From Rhytidiadelphus loreus (taxonomy: Eukaryota > Streptophyta > Bryopsida > Hypnales > Hylocomiaceae), in the NCBI GenBank assembly GCA_947034895.1, contig OX344764.1, positions 22,258,001 through 22,322,000 of the forward strand: a DNA stretch of 64,000 bases, read 5' to 3'. Positions 36,120-47,747 of this stretch are shown one piece after another. How positions within the stretch are numbered: position 1 is the first letter of the stretch; each line of letters opens with the position of its first letter. The notes under the pieces were generated by a model. The model worked only from the letters and a program-made list of their open reading frames with translations, was not told the DNA's origin and did not search any database. The position numbers were made by a program, and so were the translations under genes.

Positions 36120-37044
36120 TTAATCCCTAAAGGACCAAACATTGTTTTTTGACAACAGAGCAATTTTGGGCACCTCACTATGAATGCAATTTTTATTTTT
36201 TTTATTTGAAATTTCCACACAACATGTGCCTAAGGAGTAGCTTTAAGGCCCAACAATTTTCATAACTTTTAACCTCATGGTTCAAAAGTTATTGCATCAT
36301 ATGTAATTTTCAGTGTTTAGGGTGGCAACCTGAGCAGAAAAAAAATTTGTTTGAAAATCACTTTTAAAAAAAAAATTGAAATTGATTCTCTAGATTTATA
36401 TATATGTGGTAAGATTTGAATCATTCCATTTTGATTAATGAGATGAAAGTTATGAGGAATTTTAGTTTGGGTTAGTTTGTAGGTAGTTATAGAATTTCTA
36501 CTCTAAAATAAACTTTGAAGTCCTTTATTCAACTCAATTTTAAATATTTTTGGAAAAAAATAAAAATATTAGGTGTATATTTTTTATTGCAACATTACAA
36601 CCATTGGATTGGCATTTCTCAATTTCATAAATAAATTGTTAACAATTTAGTATTTTTAAACATTCTTTGCTTCTTTCTACTTAATATTTTTTTCCTATAT
36701 GTTGTACAATTTCAAATGATCTAAAAATTTTCAAGCATGTAGCCAACTTGTCTTGAAGAAGGAATCCAAAGAGTATCAACCATTTCGGACATTTTTTCAT
36801 ACAAATGTGACCTTGTGAAGTGCAGCCGCCCGCCCAAAATCCTATTTTAGTCACTTCAAACGTTAATATCATGCTATCTACAAGGTGGAAAATTCTGAAT
36901 TTTTTTTTCACATCTTCTGAAACCAGTGTACTACAAGATCATACGGTTGCATGTTTCTAAAAATGTTTTTTTTCTAAAATTTGGTACCTATCCTAGAAAT
37001 GACAGTTTTGGAGCAGTTTGGGTGAAAACATATTTAGGGGTTAA
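36120..37044. mobile_element. 925 bp non-autonomous piggyBac-type element
   Basis: TTAA at 36120 and 37041, ends TCCCTAAAGGACC and TTTAGGGG. The left ~130 bases resemble the left end of the autonomous element: ACATTGTTTTTTGACAACAG against ACATGCTTTTTTGACAACAT, then AGGAGTAxCTTTAAGG. GTGAAGTGCAGCCGCCC and GATCATACGGTT lie near the right end. This copy links the short elements to the transposase-bearing ones most clearly. Confidence 0.85.
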
Positions 37045-37132
37045 TCTTTACCGTACAACTTTCAAACTAACGTTTTTTGATCTTTACAAAATAATGTCTC
37101 CAAACTAAGTTTCTTGAATGGTAGATATATCA

Positions 37133-37442
37133 TTTAGATGAGTTTCTACTGCTATAGAGGGCTGTGAGTTCCCCTATGTTCCCAAACGTTGGGAACTCCG
37201 CTAAGCAGGCTGTTGATGTAGTCAAGAGTTGACCACATCAACAAATATTCAAATTTTATTTTTTTAATATTTTTTTTGTAAAAAAAATTAATTTTAAAAT
37301 ACTTTTTGTTTTTCATTTTAATGTTTTAAATATTTTTTATTTTTTATTTTAAATATTTTTTATTTTCCAGACAACACATGTTGGTTCCCAACAACGGGAA
37401 ACAACTTGAAACAGCCCTCCCAAAGGGTTGAATCCCATCTAA
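37133..37442. mobile_element. ~310 bp inverted-repeat element, GAGGGCTG family, copy A
   Basis: The left end TTTAGATGAG and the right end CATCTAA are partly inverted. Shared internal blocks are GAGGGCTGTGAGTTCCC, GGGAACTCCGCT, an A/T-rich middle, and TTGAAACAGCCCTCC near the right end. Related copies are at 39338-39652 and 61329-61626. Confidence 0.6.
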
Positions 37443-38120
37443 TGTTTATCAAGTTCAACAACATATGTAATCTTTAGCATAGTTTCTTGTTCCTACACTC
37501 TATAAAAAATAACGACTATACATTAGAGAAAATTTGGCCCCTGAAGAGGGTTGTTTGACTTTCAACTGATGTGTAAATTCAAGGGGGAAAAAAAGGGATT
37601 TTGTTTTTGTTTTTGTTTTGAAAAAAAAATTGAATTTTTTTTAGTCTCTAGTTGTGCATGGCACATTAGGTGATCATGTGGGCCAAAAAAAAAAATTAAT
37701 TATTTTTTTATTATTTGGATTTTTTTTCCATAATTGCACATTTTCATGTAGTCCACATCTCCTCTAATGACTTCTTTTCCATGATTATGCTCTAAAATGG
37801 GATAGATGTAGAATATTGCCTCCTATTTTAGAGTGCCTGGTTAATTCTATATTTTGTAACCACTCCACTCCACTCCACTCCTGCAAGATTGAATCTTAAA
37901 TGTTTGATTCCCAATTTGATCATTTGTGATAAGTAATAATAAGTTCTTGCATTTTCTTGAAGAAGAGAAAAGTGTGGAAACAGAAGCTTCAACTCCCCCC
38001 TCGTAGCATTGCTGCCGTGTAAGTTCGAGGGATCCCTGCTTTCCCTTCGACCTTCCCTTTCGTCCCAAGCCCGCAAGCCTTGGGATAAAGAAAAAGGGTT
38101 TCTGTGACCTCGGCGGCATT
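37443..38120. other. Intergenic; (ACTCC)n microsatellite near 37860, GC-richer from 37990
   Basis: ACTCC repeats occur at about 37859-37880. Around 37990 the composition becomes GC-richer, without a recognised gene. Confidence 0.4.
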
Positions 38121-38184
38121 GCCGTGCTCCATTCAGTTGCTCCGGCATTGCTTCCTTCCGAGGGCAACTGAATGGAGCACGGCA
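38121..38184. repeat. Perfect 20 bp hairpin with 23-base loop
   Basis: GCCGTGCTCCATTCAGTTGC at 38121-38140 is exactly complementary to 38164-38183. The loop and the downstream flank both contain GGCATTGCTTCCTTCC, so the structure probably arose by a local inverted duplication. Confidence 0.75.
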
Positions 38185-39337
38185 TTGCTTCCTTCCTTCC
38201 TTCTGAGGGCCTTGCAATGATTTTGAAGCTTCCCACAAGTTTCCTACCCAACCCAGTTGGCTTGCAGACCAAGCACTAATGTAGTAATTTCCAAATATAA
38301 CAATAATACCGCAAGCGAATGGAATTGATTCCCAATCAGAATACCCAATCAGAACCTAAATTAGGGGACACAGAATTCTGGGGTAGTGGGGTGGGTATGA
38401 TTGATCACGGATACCACTGTGTGCCACTGCATACTGTACCACGGTACCACCACCGGAAGTTCATGTTGACCTTATCTCCATGTGATCTTCACTTGCTCTG
38501 GACGGACGACGGACGGACGGAATCCACTACAGTACCGTAGTCTACTGTAGTGCTGCTGCAAGCCTTCTGGAGGAAAGGGAAGTTGGGTTTAGAGCTCCAA
38601 ATTTCTAAGCTTACCTCGGGGGAAAGGGGAAATGCAGGAACAAATCGTTTACTGCGGATGACAAAAAATTAAAAAAAAAATAAGAATTTATATTTTGAAT
38701 CCGAGCCCCCACATTGGGTTGTAGAGGTCACAAAACGCAAAATTGATGACCCAAAATAGGGGATAGATTTTTACATCCATGACAAGCATGGAAGAAACCT
38801 TTCCTTGATAATCTTAAAGCACTATTGTAGACAAATTAGTTATAGGATTTGGAGCCCGTACAACATTGTATGACTAGGCAATGATACTCCCCATGTTGAG
38901 AAGGAATTGGATACTTGTGAAGGACTTATCTGTTAGTTCAAGGATTGAAGTTGGCTAAAGAGCCATACAAGACAATTTTGTTTGTTGTTTGGATCCCCTA
39001 TTTGAGGATGCAAAAGGGATCTCTACCTCATAGGTAAACAATATTATGCATCAAGACTCAATGACAATGACTAGATTGCAAGGACTCCAATGCATAATAA
39101 ATTTAGTATCCAAAAAGGATATTAATCCTCGAAGGATGATGAGGGTGAAAAGTAGTCGATGGATGACTTCATTGTTCAACGTAGATACAAAGAATGCACC
39201 TATTGGTTCAATAATCTGAGCAGTTTTGATGACTACCTTAGTCACCCTTTAAAGGGTAATCACAGAGTAACAAAGTTCCCTCTCAACACCAGGAATTTAC
39301 TTGTGATTGAAGTGTGCAATTTGGCATCTTGCAAGCA
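38185..39337. other. Intergenic, GC-richer to about 38580, no gene recognised
   Basis: A GACGGACGACGGACGGACGG block lies near 38500. The part beyond 38650 is AT-rich with no recognised frame. Confidence 0.35.
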
Positions 39338-39652
39338 TTACATGTGATTTGGCTCTCGGGGAGGGCTGCAAGTTCCCAACTCGACCCCCCCCCCCCCGAG
39401 AACCGCCGATATCCGCTGTTCCCGGCCTGTGCTGACCTGGCCGAGAGACGGCCAGGTCAGATTTTTCGAAAATAAAAAAATAAAAAATAAAAAATATAAC
39501 TTTGTTTCTCAGTTTAAGGACTTAAATTTATTTATTTATTTATTTATTTTTCAAAAAAAATAAAATCTGACAGCGGCGTTCTTTTATTGTCGGGGGAATA
39601 GCGCCGGGAACGGCCTTGAAACGGCCCTTAAAATCCTGAAATCTCTTCTAAT
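39338..39652. mobile_element. ~315 bp element, GAGGGCTG family, copy B
   Basis: Shares GGAGGGCTGCAAGTTCCC, an A/T-rich middle and CCTTGAAACGGCCCTT...AAATCTCTTCTAA with copies A and C. It contains a pure C-run at about 39385-39398. Confidence 0.6.
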
Positions 39653-42600
39653 ATCGATCAGGAACAGTTTCTGGGAGTTGGGTGTGAAACTCATCCTCTC
39701 CATCACCAGTGGCAAGAGAAAATGGGAGTAAATTATACATACAAGTAGTATACAACAACCCACAAAGATCATCTATTATAGAATAAGTGAAAAAAGGGGC
39801 CTCGTAAATTATGAGGAGAACTGAATGCTCAATCACAAATTTGATGATTTTCTGCTGATGAAATCGTCCTATTCGTCCAAAAGGAAACGTATGCCCCGTG
39901 TCTTTCTTTGAGTCAACAATTATGTGGGTTTTTTTCGTTTTTTTTAAAAACAAGCGTGTTCAGTAAATTATGTTTCAGTGCCTTAAAAATGGATTGAACA
40001 TATTTCAAATTGCGTATTACTGACTAATAAATACAGTACAGTAGAAGTTTCAGTGCTGACCGACGTCCGCACGAGACGACCCAGGAAACGACGCTAGAGA
40101 AGGAGCCGGCCCTCCGGGCTCCGGCAGTGAGTCAGGTTCGGTCAACAAGGTGTGGGTGTGGAAAATTTGGGACGAGTCGAGGTCGCCAAGGGAGCAGTCG
40201 AGGTCCCAAGGGAGCAGTCGAGGTCCCAAGGGAGCAGTCAACAGCGTGGGGAGATCCTCCAGCCTTGCATTGACCCAGCCCTGCCCCTTGGAAGCCCACC
40301 AGGCATGGCCGCCAGAAAGCCCTTTTTGAGGGAGACCTTCGGTGTGAACACGTCATTTGGGACCTAGGCCCCTGATTGGCCTGTTCCCATGTTCCCCTTT
40401 CCACAACCCCCAAGCTGCCGAGGCAGGTTAAAAAAAGACTCCCTTTCAATAACGTGATGCTCTTATTCTTGATTATTACATTAGATCCTCTTCCTCTCCG
40501 CCGTCTTGTCTTGCTGTGGCTGGCTGGTCTGCCTTGATTCATTGATTGATTGCCTTGTCATTGTGTGCAGCAACTGGAAACCTTGGCCCAGAAGTTTAGC
40601 ATCAGAATTCTCTTGCAAGTTAATTTGGGGAGGAGTGAGCCCGGTCATGTTGATAGCTACCGGTAGCTTCAGAGACAAGTTTGAGCCATAATAAAGCTAC
40701 AGAACCTCGCATGGAAGTTATCTGCATTTAGGCTGAGGCTGTTGTGGTGTGCAAGCCAGAAAGATCCTTTGGCAAGAAAAAACAAAACACAAAAACGGAA
40801 GCTTGGGGTTCATTGTCGCAGGAAAATTGGTGCACCCAATTGGTGCAGACTTGAGAGTGGCGGATTCAAACTGGGATGGAATGGCGTTTTTATGCATGGT
40901 CTGGGCCTCTGAAATTATTTTCTGTCACCTTCAATCATGGGTGAATGAGAGCAACTGAGCAAAGTTGCGGAGCTCACTTTTGGTCACCTTTGAAATGGCT
41001 TGATGGAAAGGTGCTGTAGCAGCAGGGGGAGACCGGGGGAGGGTCATGTATGCATGAGTGCTGATGTAGTGCTGATGTCATGCTCATTACTGTATAGAAA
41101 GTCAGTACTCTGATTGTTGCAGTTTTCAATTTGTAATTGAGTTTCCTTTGTTTGCACTAAATTCTATAAAAAGAAATATACACACACACATATTTATATA
41201 TTGTATGAAATATTCTAGACTATCATGTCTACGTGTGTGGTATGAAGCAATCAAGCAATGTTCCCCAGTTTTGTGTTTCAACGTGCCCATGAATTAAGAT
41301 AAGATAAATCAAACCACCAGTTTTCCTCGGAAGGGGCTATGAGAGTTTTTACAAGTCAACATCCTTGGGCAATTGATTGGTACAGTATGACCTTGAATGC
41401 AAATAGGATTTATTCCTTCAAACTCAATGACATGATTCACATGAATGATGAGACGTTGCCTGCTTGGCAAAGAAAGGGCTCCGTCACCGCAACATGTAGC
41501 GGGGTAAAGGGGACTCATCAATATGCCCCAATTCATGCCATGTTCGCTGAATGCAACCACCATGTGCTCCTGCCAACTCTTTTATAAAATTACAAAGCCC
41601 ATCAAATTGGGAATCCACAAAACAGCTTCTATCGACATCAATTGTCAAACTGCTTCTCAGCAATCCAATTGATAAGGTAGTCCAAATTATCCACTCAAAA
41701 TATGCAATGACCTCAAGACACAGAGGCAGTAAGCTTAAGCTTATTAGTAAAAATGACATGGTTTTTCATTCTCATATTTGCGGGATTCTTCTTCTTGGAA
41801 TAAATTTCATATCTTAGTGAGTTATGATGTCATTCTACAAACATACTCATGTGCAAACAGCCATAACTTCACATATTTGAACTCTAAACACACAACGTAT
41901 AGCCACACCAAAATCATTGTTATTGTGGGTTTGGAATTATACCAGATGTTGCAAAATTTTCAAATCACAGGCATTTCTTCTACACACATAGATGTTCTTG
42001 TAGTGAAAAAGAAATGTATTTAGAATCAGTAGTATTCATGACTATTATGAATTTTTAGTCTAGGAAATGATTGTCACTAAGAATCATAATATTACGTCAC
42101 TTGGAGATTTCTTCCCTTTCATCTTTTTCCAAAGTATGGAATTATCTCCTTCACGGTTCTTGGGAAGGATTTAAAATTAGAATGACCATTAACAACTTAA
42201 TTATTATAGACTACCACTAGTAGAAAAAAGTAGGCATATGCACCAAGCTACATTACAACTATAAAAGGCCCCCATGCCAATTTTATCAACACAATGGTGG
42301 TAATGCTCAATATTGTTTTAACCGCGAAAAAAAGGTGAAGACTATAAGCATTTGTTGAATGCATCTATTTATAAATTTGGTTGCCTATTGCAATGATAGT
42401 GTTGTTTTCTTTGAGAGTTAACCCCATGAGGACATTGATGACATAAAATGTTCTATTAATGTCTTTCAAGAAAACTATAGATTTTTTTTTGCACCCATTC
42501 ATCTAAGAATTTAATCATTTTTTACTTCACAACTCAGGTGATAGAGGTGTGTCCTTCCATATTAAATTTAAAAAATGCACCCCTAGTTTAAGGTGAACAA

Positions 42601-42883
42601 ATGCAACCACTCAATTAGTAGGAACATTGGGCTAGCCACCGTGAAAATCATACTTTTGGATACCATATGGATCTTTTGCTTAAAAAAAAATTCCAAGAAC
42701 ACTCATTGGAGATCAAACTATTGTGCAAGACCTCCATTTTTTTTTACACAAAATTCCAAAGATTTAACATCTACACTTTTATCATGTACTGTATACATGA
42801 ATTCTTTGTTATCCATAAGACACTTTTACGTTCTGTCGTTGTTACAGAGTTAACTACAATAACTAATCTTGGAGTCTGAGTGA
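39653..42883. other. Intergenic; GC-rich block 40050-40550 with a 20 bp tandem repeat
   Basis: AGGTCCCAAGGGAGCAGTCG occurs about three times at 40180-40239. The short frames on both strands (for example 41339-41587 +, 41484-41759 -) have no recognisable domain. The part 41820-42880 is AT-rich. Confidence 0.35.
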
Positions 42884-43609
42884 GTGCTGCATGCAAAAAA
42901 ACTCAAATCCATCCCATGTAAAGTGTGCAGCCCAAAAGAAAATTGTCTGCCTTTTACCTTTCCCACGATGACTTTAACCTTTGCATCACTCAGGGTCCGT
43001 CTCTGTCCGAAGGGAGGGAGGCCGGCCAGCGAGGCCCTTCCACATCCCAACCAACTGAAGCTGCGCGACGAACTGGGGAATCCGTCCGTCCATCCGGAGT
43101 CCGTCGGCTCCAAGGCAGGCACGCTCCCTCAACTACCACGTGGCTGCGCAGCATCGCATTGCGGATGTGGCTTGGGACGTGGACGAAGTTGCTCCCTGCC
43201 CACGCCAACCGCCGGCGGCAACGCGCCCCCTTACAGACACACGACGACGACGATTGACTCCTGCGGCTCCCCAGACGGACGAACGTTGAAAGAAACCCGT
43301 CAGTCAGTCAGTCAGTCCGTTTGCATACATTTTCCATTTCCTTTTCCGGTTGGATTTTTCGTTTTTCGTAAGGTATTGCACGCAGCTTCCACATGCAGAC
43401 AACGGGGACGGACTTATCCATCCATTCCGTTCCTCCGCTTTCCGTCCTTTCAGTTGTTGTGTCCGTCCTTCGTTGTGTCCATCCTTCGTTGGGAAGGAGC
43501 CCAAACCATCCGTCTGCTTGGAATTTCAATTTCCAAAAGAAAAATTGGGGACACTTTTTACTGGAAAATAAGGACTTTGGAACAGATTACTTATTTCAGA
43601 CACTGTTGA
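42884..43609 (+). other. GC-rich island upstream of the PLATZ gene
   Basis: One + frame is open across 241 codons, but its composition (Ser, Pro, Thr, Cys, Arg runs) and lack of any domain suggest GC-driven openness rather than a protein. It contains GTCCGTCC and (CAGT)n blocks. It could hold distal promoter sequence or an unrecognised exon. Confidence 0.3.
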
Positions 43610-44499
43610 TTCTAACTTATTATTACTTTCGTCTCTCATATCATTTGGAGGTTGTCAAATTCATCGATTAATATTTTTGATTTCAGAAACTTCGTGCACT
43701 GAAGAAACATGGGAGTGGGGACCAGAAATTTCAATACTGTTTCTTTCTTCGTATTTGTCTAGTACAGAGTACGGGTGTATATCCATTTGGGGTTTGGTAA
43801 GTTTGTCTTATTTATTTTTAAATGTTTCATAATTATCGATTCCTTTCCTTTCATCCATGGCATGATTTCGAGTGGGAAGCAATTTTTTTGACTAAAATAT
43901 GGAATTTTTGGGAAACCATTTTGTGATTAGTGCAACCAAAAACTTACTTGATTTTTTGGGACCAAATGATCCCAAATTATAGTCCATTACTTTCCCTTCA
44001 CCTACTGCCGGAATACGACTTCGAATTTGACAAACTCATCATCCACTGAGTAACATCCAACTTTCAACAAATCAGTTCAGAATCGTCCTTGTCTTGGACT
44101 TCCAACTCTGTCCCAGTTTCCAAAGTGCTTGAAAATTACGGGAGTTTGGGAAGAATTTACCGAAGGTAGTAAGCTTACAGTAAAGACGTTTTGGGGGAAG
44201 TTCGCCAGAAGAAGGAATAAATAACGCCCACGGACGGACGGACGACGACACCGAGGACGGGCGACTGACGCGACTAACGACCGCGGACTGACGACTGCAG
44301 ACTGGCGACGGTCTCGACGACGGACGATGCTTCCGCGAGGCTGCATAGCCGCCGACGCGCGGGTCCGCAGAGTCCTTCTCGCCCAATTTCCTCGCCGGAC
44401 TCGCCACTACCCCTGCTGCCTCTATACCTCCCCCTGGCCTTCTTTCGCCAACTATTGTATTTCTCCCCCTGCTCTGCTCCTCTCGCTCGGTCTCGCTCG
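43610..44499. other. Upstream region of the PLATZ gene
   Basis: AT-rich to about 44200, then GC-rich with many ACGGACG/CGACGAC blocks (44225-44335). It probably contains proximal promoter sequence. No frame is recognised. Confidence 0.4.
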
Positions 44500-44506
44500 T
44501 ATAAAA
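44500..44506 (+). promoter_or_regulatory. Candidate TATA box of the PLATZ gene
   Basis: TATAAAA in a pyrimidine- and GC-rich context (CTCGCTCGTATAAAATTCGC). A start of transcription some 30 bases downstream would give a 5' leader of about 250 nucleotides before the ATG at 44786. This rests on position and motif only. Confidence 0.45.
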
Positions 44507-44785
44507 TTCGCCACCGCCTCCAGTTTGTCCTTCCAAATCAAACTTGCAGTCCAAATTTCAAGTCCAATTCTCGTGGCCCAATTCGCGTTGCCCAATTTGC
44601 TCGGGGGTCGACCGCCATTTTGTCTGGGAGAGGTGGAGTGTTGGGCGTGTTGGCGTGTGTCCCTGCCTGTCTGAGCTTGCGTGTGTCAGGAGCTCGCATT
44701 GATCATCACTGGAATTGAAGCGGAATTGGTGTGATTTAGAGGGGGGTTCGTTGGATTGCATTCCATTCTGAAGATCGAATCAACA

Positions 44786-45556
44786 ATGGTGATGGGAGGG
44801 AAGTTCACGAGCCGCGAGGGGCCGTCCTGGTTGCCTTCGTTTCTGAAATGCGAGAATTTCTTCGCGCATTGCGCGTTTCACACCTCCGGGAAGAATGAGC
44901 GCAACCAGTTCTGCTTCGATTGTCCGCAAGAGGGACCTCTGTGCCCCGAGGGGCTGCTGACTTCGCACCGGGGCCATGCCAGCATCCAAATCCGGCGGGC
45001 TTCGCACAGGGACGTGGTGCGAGTGGCCGACATTCAGAGGTACGTGGATTTGGCCAACATTCAACCGTACACGATCAACAGCGCGAAGATCGTGTTCTTG
45101 CAGTCGAAGCCGCAGCCGAAGATTGTCAAGGGCGCCGCGCACTACTGTGAGATATGCCAACGCAGCATTGCGGACCCCGTCCGGTTTTGCTCCATCTTGT
45201 GCAAGTTGGTTGGAATAGAGAGGGATCCTCATGACTTCACTCTCACGCTAACGGTGTTTTCCAAGACTGGACCGGGATTCTTTAGCAAGGATACGACGGC
45301 TTCCCCTGCCACGAGCCATGGCTCGGGGATTACAGATTTCATGCCGGATACTCCGAAGAAATTCGCGAAGCGCGGCGCTCGGGAGATGGCGTCGCCCTTT
45401 ACCAAGAAGGCGAAGCTCGCATTGGCGGCCCCCATGTCGATTCTCCTACCCAGCGATGAGGACATGGCGATGGCGCCCCTCACGCCGACGTACGAGTCGG
45501 GGCCCAAAGTTCACCACCGAAAGCAAGTGCGTCCTCACAGAGCACCCATGTTCTAA
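44786..45556 (+). CDS. PLATZ: PLATZ zinc-binding protein
   Basis: A 256-residue protein of the plant AT-rich-sequence and zinc-binding (PLATZ) family. Known members are nuclear proteins that bind A/T-rich DNA, and some associate with RNA polymerase III. The start chosen is the ATG in CAACAATGG; the frame runs ten codons further upstream only from a TTG. The N-terminal GPSWLPSFL motif leads into the first zinc region (C29-x2-H32-x10-C43-x2-C46, C53, and HRGH at 61-64). The second is C121-x2-C124-x10-C135-x3-C139 (YCEICQRSI...CSILCKL). The tail is Ser/Pro/Lys-rich and ends HRKQVRPHRAPMF, matching the conserved C-terminal HRAP motif, so the protein is complete. The frame is uninterrupted, so the coding part seems intronless, although many PLATZ genes have introns. 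Confidence 0.95.
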   Translation: MVMGGKFTSREGPSWLPSFLKCENFFAHCAFHTSGKNERNQFCFDCPQEGPLCPEGLLTSHRGHASIQIRRASHRDVVRVADIQRYVDLANIQPYTINSAKIVFLQSKPQPKIVKGAAHYCEICQRSIADPVRFCSILCKLVGIERDPHDFTLTLTVFSKTGPGFFSKDTTASPATSHGSGITDFMPDTPKKFAKRGAREMASPFTKKAKLALAAPMSILLPSDEDMAMAPLTPTYESGPKVHHRKQVRPHRAPMF

Positions 45557-46560
45557 GCTCGCGAGCCGGCGGGTGCTTGAGATGCACGATTCTCTTTACT
45601 CCATAGCAGCAGTCGAGGTTACTTAGATTGTACGCAAGTATAGAGGAGGACGTTTGTCGACACCGCGGGAGTGGAAATTGGAAATGGAAATGCGCACCAG
45701 TGGGACCAGTCTTCACAGCCAGGAAGAGCTACAATGCCGCCCTTCGCCTAAGTACACAAGGTATGCTTCCTTCCCGAGAACCGGTCTTGTCCTCTTAGAC
45801 TTGGGCAATTGCATCTTCTTGGTGCTTCTTCACTGCACATGTTCTTGCCGCATTCTGGTTCTCACCCCTGTCTGTCGGTTTTCGTTTTTCACCTTGGAAA
45901 TGGAAGTGTCTCTGTTATGTGCCGTGTATTTAAATTTGGTGCAAGTGTCGATCGGTTCGTAGTTTTTTTGGCATCTTTTTCCAGTTTAGATTGTCAACAG
46001 GCTCAATTGCGTCGTCTTTCTAGCTTTTGTGTTTCTAGCACATTTCCTTGCCGCATTCTTGTTCCCGTCGGTTAGGCCGGTGGACTTCGAAAAGATTAAT
46101 GCCTTTGTTTTCTGCCGTTTGGTTATACTTTCTTCAAGTGTTGACGGGCTCCTGGTTAGTTTGGGTATCTTTTTCCAGTTCATATTGTGCAACAGGCTCA
46201 CTTGAGTCGTCAATCTGAGCGTCCGTGTTTCTAGAACATTTTTTTGCCACATTCTAGTTCCCGGTCCTGTCTGTCGGTTGGAGATGCGGCACTGAAAATG
46301 AGTTGGTGGTAAATTGCCGCAAGTACTGATCGTCTTTTGTTTTATTGAGCAGGGTACTTACTACAAGTTGTGTCCCGGGAGGCGGAGCAAGAGGGCTGTT
46401 ACAAAAGAGTAGGAAGGGAAGAAGATGTCGACAAAGGAGCAGGGTGTGCCGCGGAGCTTGTATGATAACAGAGGAAGAAAGAATAAAACGGTGTGTCCAG
46501 AAAACAGGCAGCTGAATAATCATGCATTGCTTGAGTCCGAACTGTGACTCCCCATTGCTG
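45557..46560 (+). other. PLATZ 3' region with diverged ~200 bp tandem repeats
   Basis: CTTGCCGCATTCTxGTTC followed by CTGTCGGTT recurs at about 45845, 46047 and 46243 with related sequence between (CATCTTTTTCCAGTT, CAACAGGCTCA). AAG|GTATGC at about 45760 and TTGAGCAG|GG at about 46355 could bound an intron in the 3' untranslated region. An AATAAA sits near 46482. All of this is inferred from motifs. Confidence 0.4.
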
Positions 46561-47430
46561 CTGTCATGAGACGACCGATTCAGGCGAACAATGCGAATGC
46601 AATGACATTGTTTTACTCGCTGCTGGCATACATTTTTCTCTTGTTGCCCGCAGGATCTCCTCGAAATTTAAGTCTTGAAATGGGGCCTGACAGTGTAGTG
46701 TGCAGAAGGGGTCAAGGTTCCGCAAATATTATTAGTACTATAGATTGAAATTGATACTTTCTGGTTGCGTCGTAGAATGTACATTAGAAGGGTGTCGGTC
46801 AAAGGATTACTGACTGCTTTCATGCAGAAAGAAGGAAACGATCTAGTTTTCCTTTTCTGCTCCGTTGCGATGCTCCAGTGAATTGTACAGTGATGAAGTA
46901 TGAGTTCAAATGGGCTTTACGTCCCCTATTTCCTTTTGACAACAAAAACTTTATCGATTCTCAGATTTCCCTGTTCTTTTTTGTAGTCCATGTTTGCAGA
47001 TCGTCTGAATATCTTTGCTGAAGGTTAAGATAGTGTGTTACACTGCCTTACATTTGATTTTGGTGACATTGCGAATGCCGATTACTGCTGAGTATCTGTG
47101 TTTTCAGGGTATTCTAGATTTTATTTTTGAGTTGAAAGTGTTCTGATAGGGAGATATTGATCTTGCTGAGTCAGCGGTGTTCAGTGGCATGGTGGCCATG
47201 GTCAGCATCGGTGGCTCCCCCGAATCTGTACATTCCTGGACTCACTCTGCTGTGGCAAGTGACTGTATGGGTGCTGTTCTATGAAATGAGAATGGAGCAA
47301 TCCTAGAGTTGTGTTGTAGAGGGTACAGGGCGTTTTGCAGACAATCAGCAGTTACAGTTTACATACCCCAATACGGCCTGAGTACTGTATTTTGCTGGTG
47401 AACAGTTGAATCCGAATCTGCACCTTGCAG
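46561..47430. other. Possibly genic unique sequence, nothing identified
   Basis: Composition is less AT-rich than the repeats. A short open stretch at about 47168-47283 (AVFSGMVAMVSIGG) looks weakly coding-like but is not identifiable. Confidence 0.3.
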
Positions 47431-47747
47431 GTCACCAATAACAGTTGGGCGTTCGCCAATCATTGTGAATCAGACTTTGACCACATCAGCAGTCCCTTCC
47501 AGCTCCTCCTTCAAGGGTTATTAGTCCCGGCTCTCATCATTCATGGCAACCTGCACTTATTACGTGGCCACCATAATTTGTTTGCGCCCCCTGGTTGAAC
47601 GCTTGCTTCCACATTGCCTTGAACGGCAAGAGTTCCACCTTTCACTGGTTGCCTACCACTGAGGTAACCATTGACACGCCATTGTTGCACGCCGAGGATG
47701 TCAAGTTTGATGTTCACGGCAACTGTGTCCGTCTCATTGACATGTGA
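47431..47747 (+). pseudogene. Coding-like remnant of unknown origin, two frames
   Basis: After a possible acceptor (CACCTTGCAG at 47430), one frame reads VTNNSWAFANHC through FQLLLQGLLVPALIIHGN to TGA at 47596-47598. A second frame, open from 47577, reads LNACFHIALNGKSS, then TEVTIDTPLLHAEDVKFD, and stops at TGA 47745-47747. Both have a natural residue mix. A single frameshift near 47577-47595 would join them, suggesting a decayed exon or pseudogene. The family is not recognised and chance is possible. Confidence 0.3.

Noticed and set aside
37828..38272. Two overlapping reverse frames of ~140 codons
   Set aside because: Both are open only because of GC-rich sequence and the local inverted duplication; no domain.
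41309..41817. Overlapping frames on both strands of 80-90 codons
   Set aside because: No recognisable family and no splice or promoter context.
42884..43609. A 241-codon protein gene
   Set aside because: Compositionally biased, no domain, overlapping open frames on both strands; kept only as a GC-rich island.
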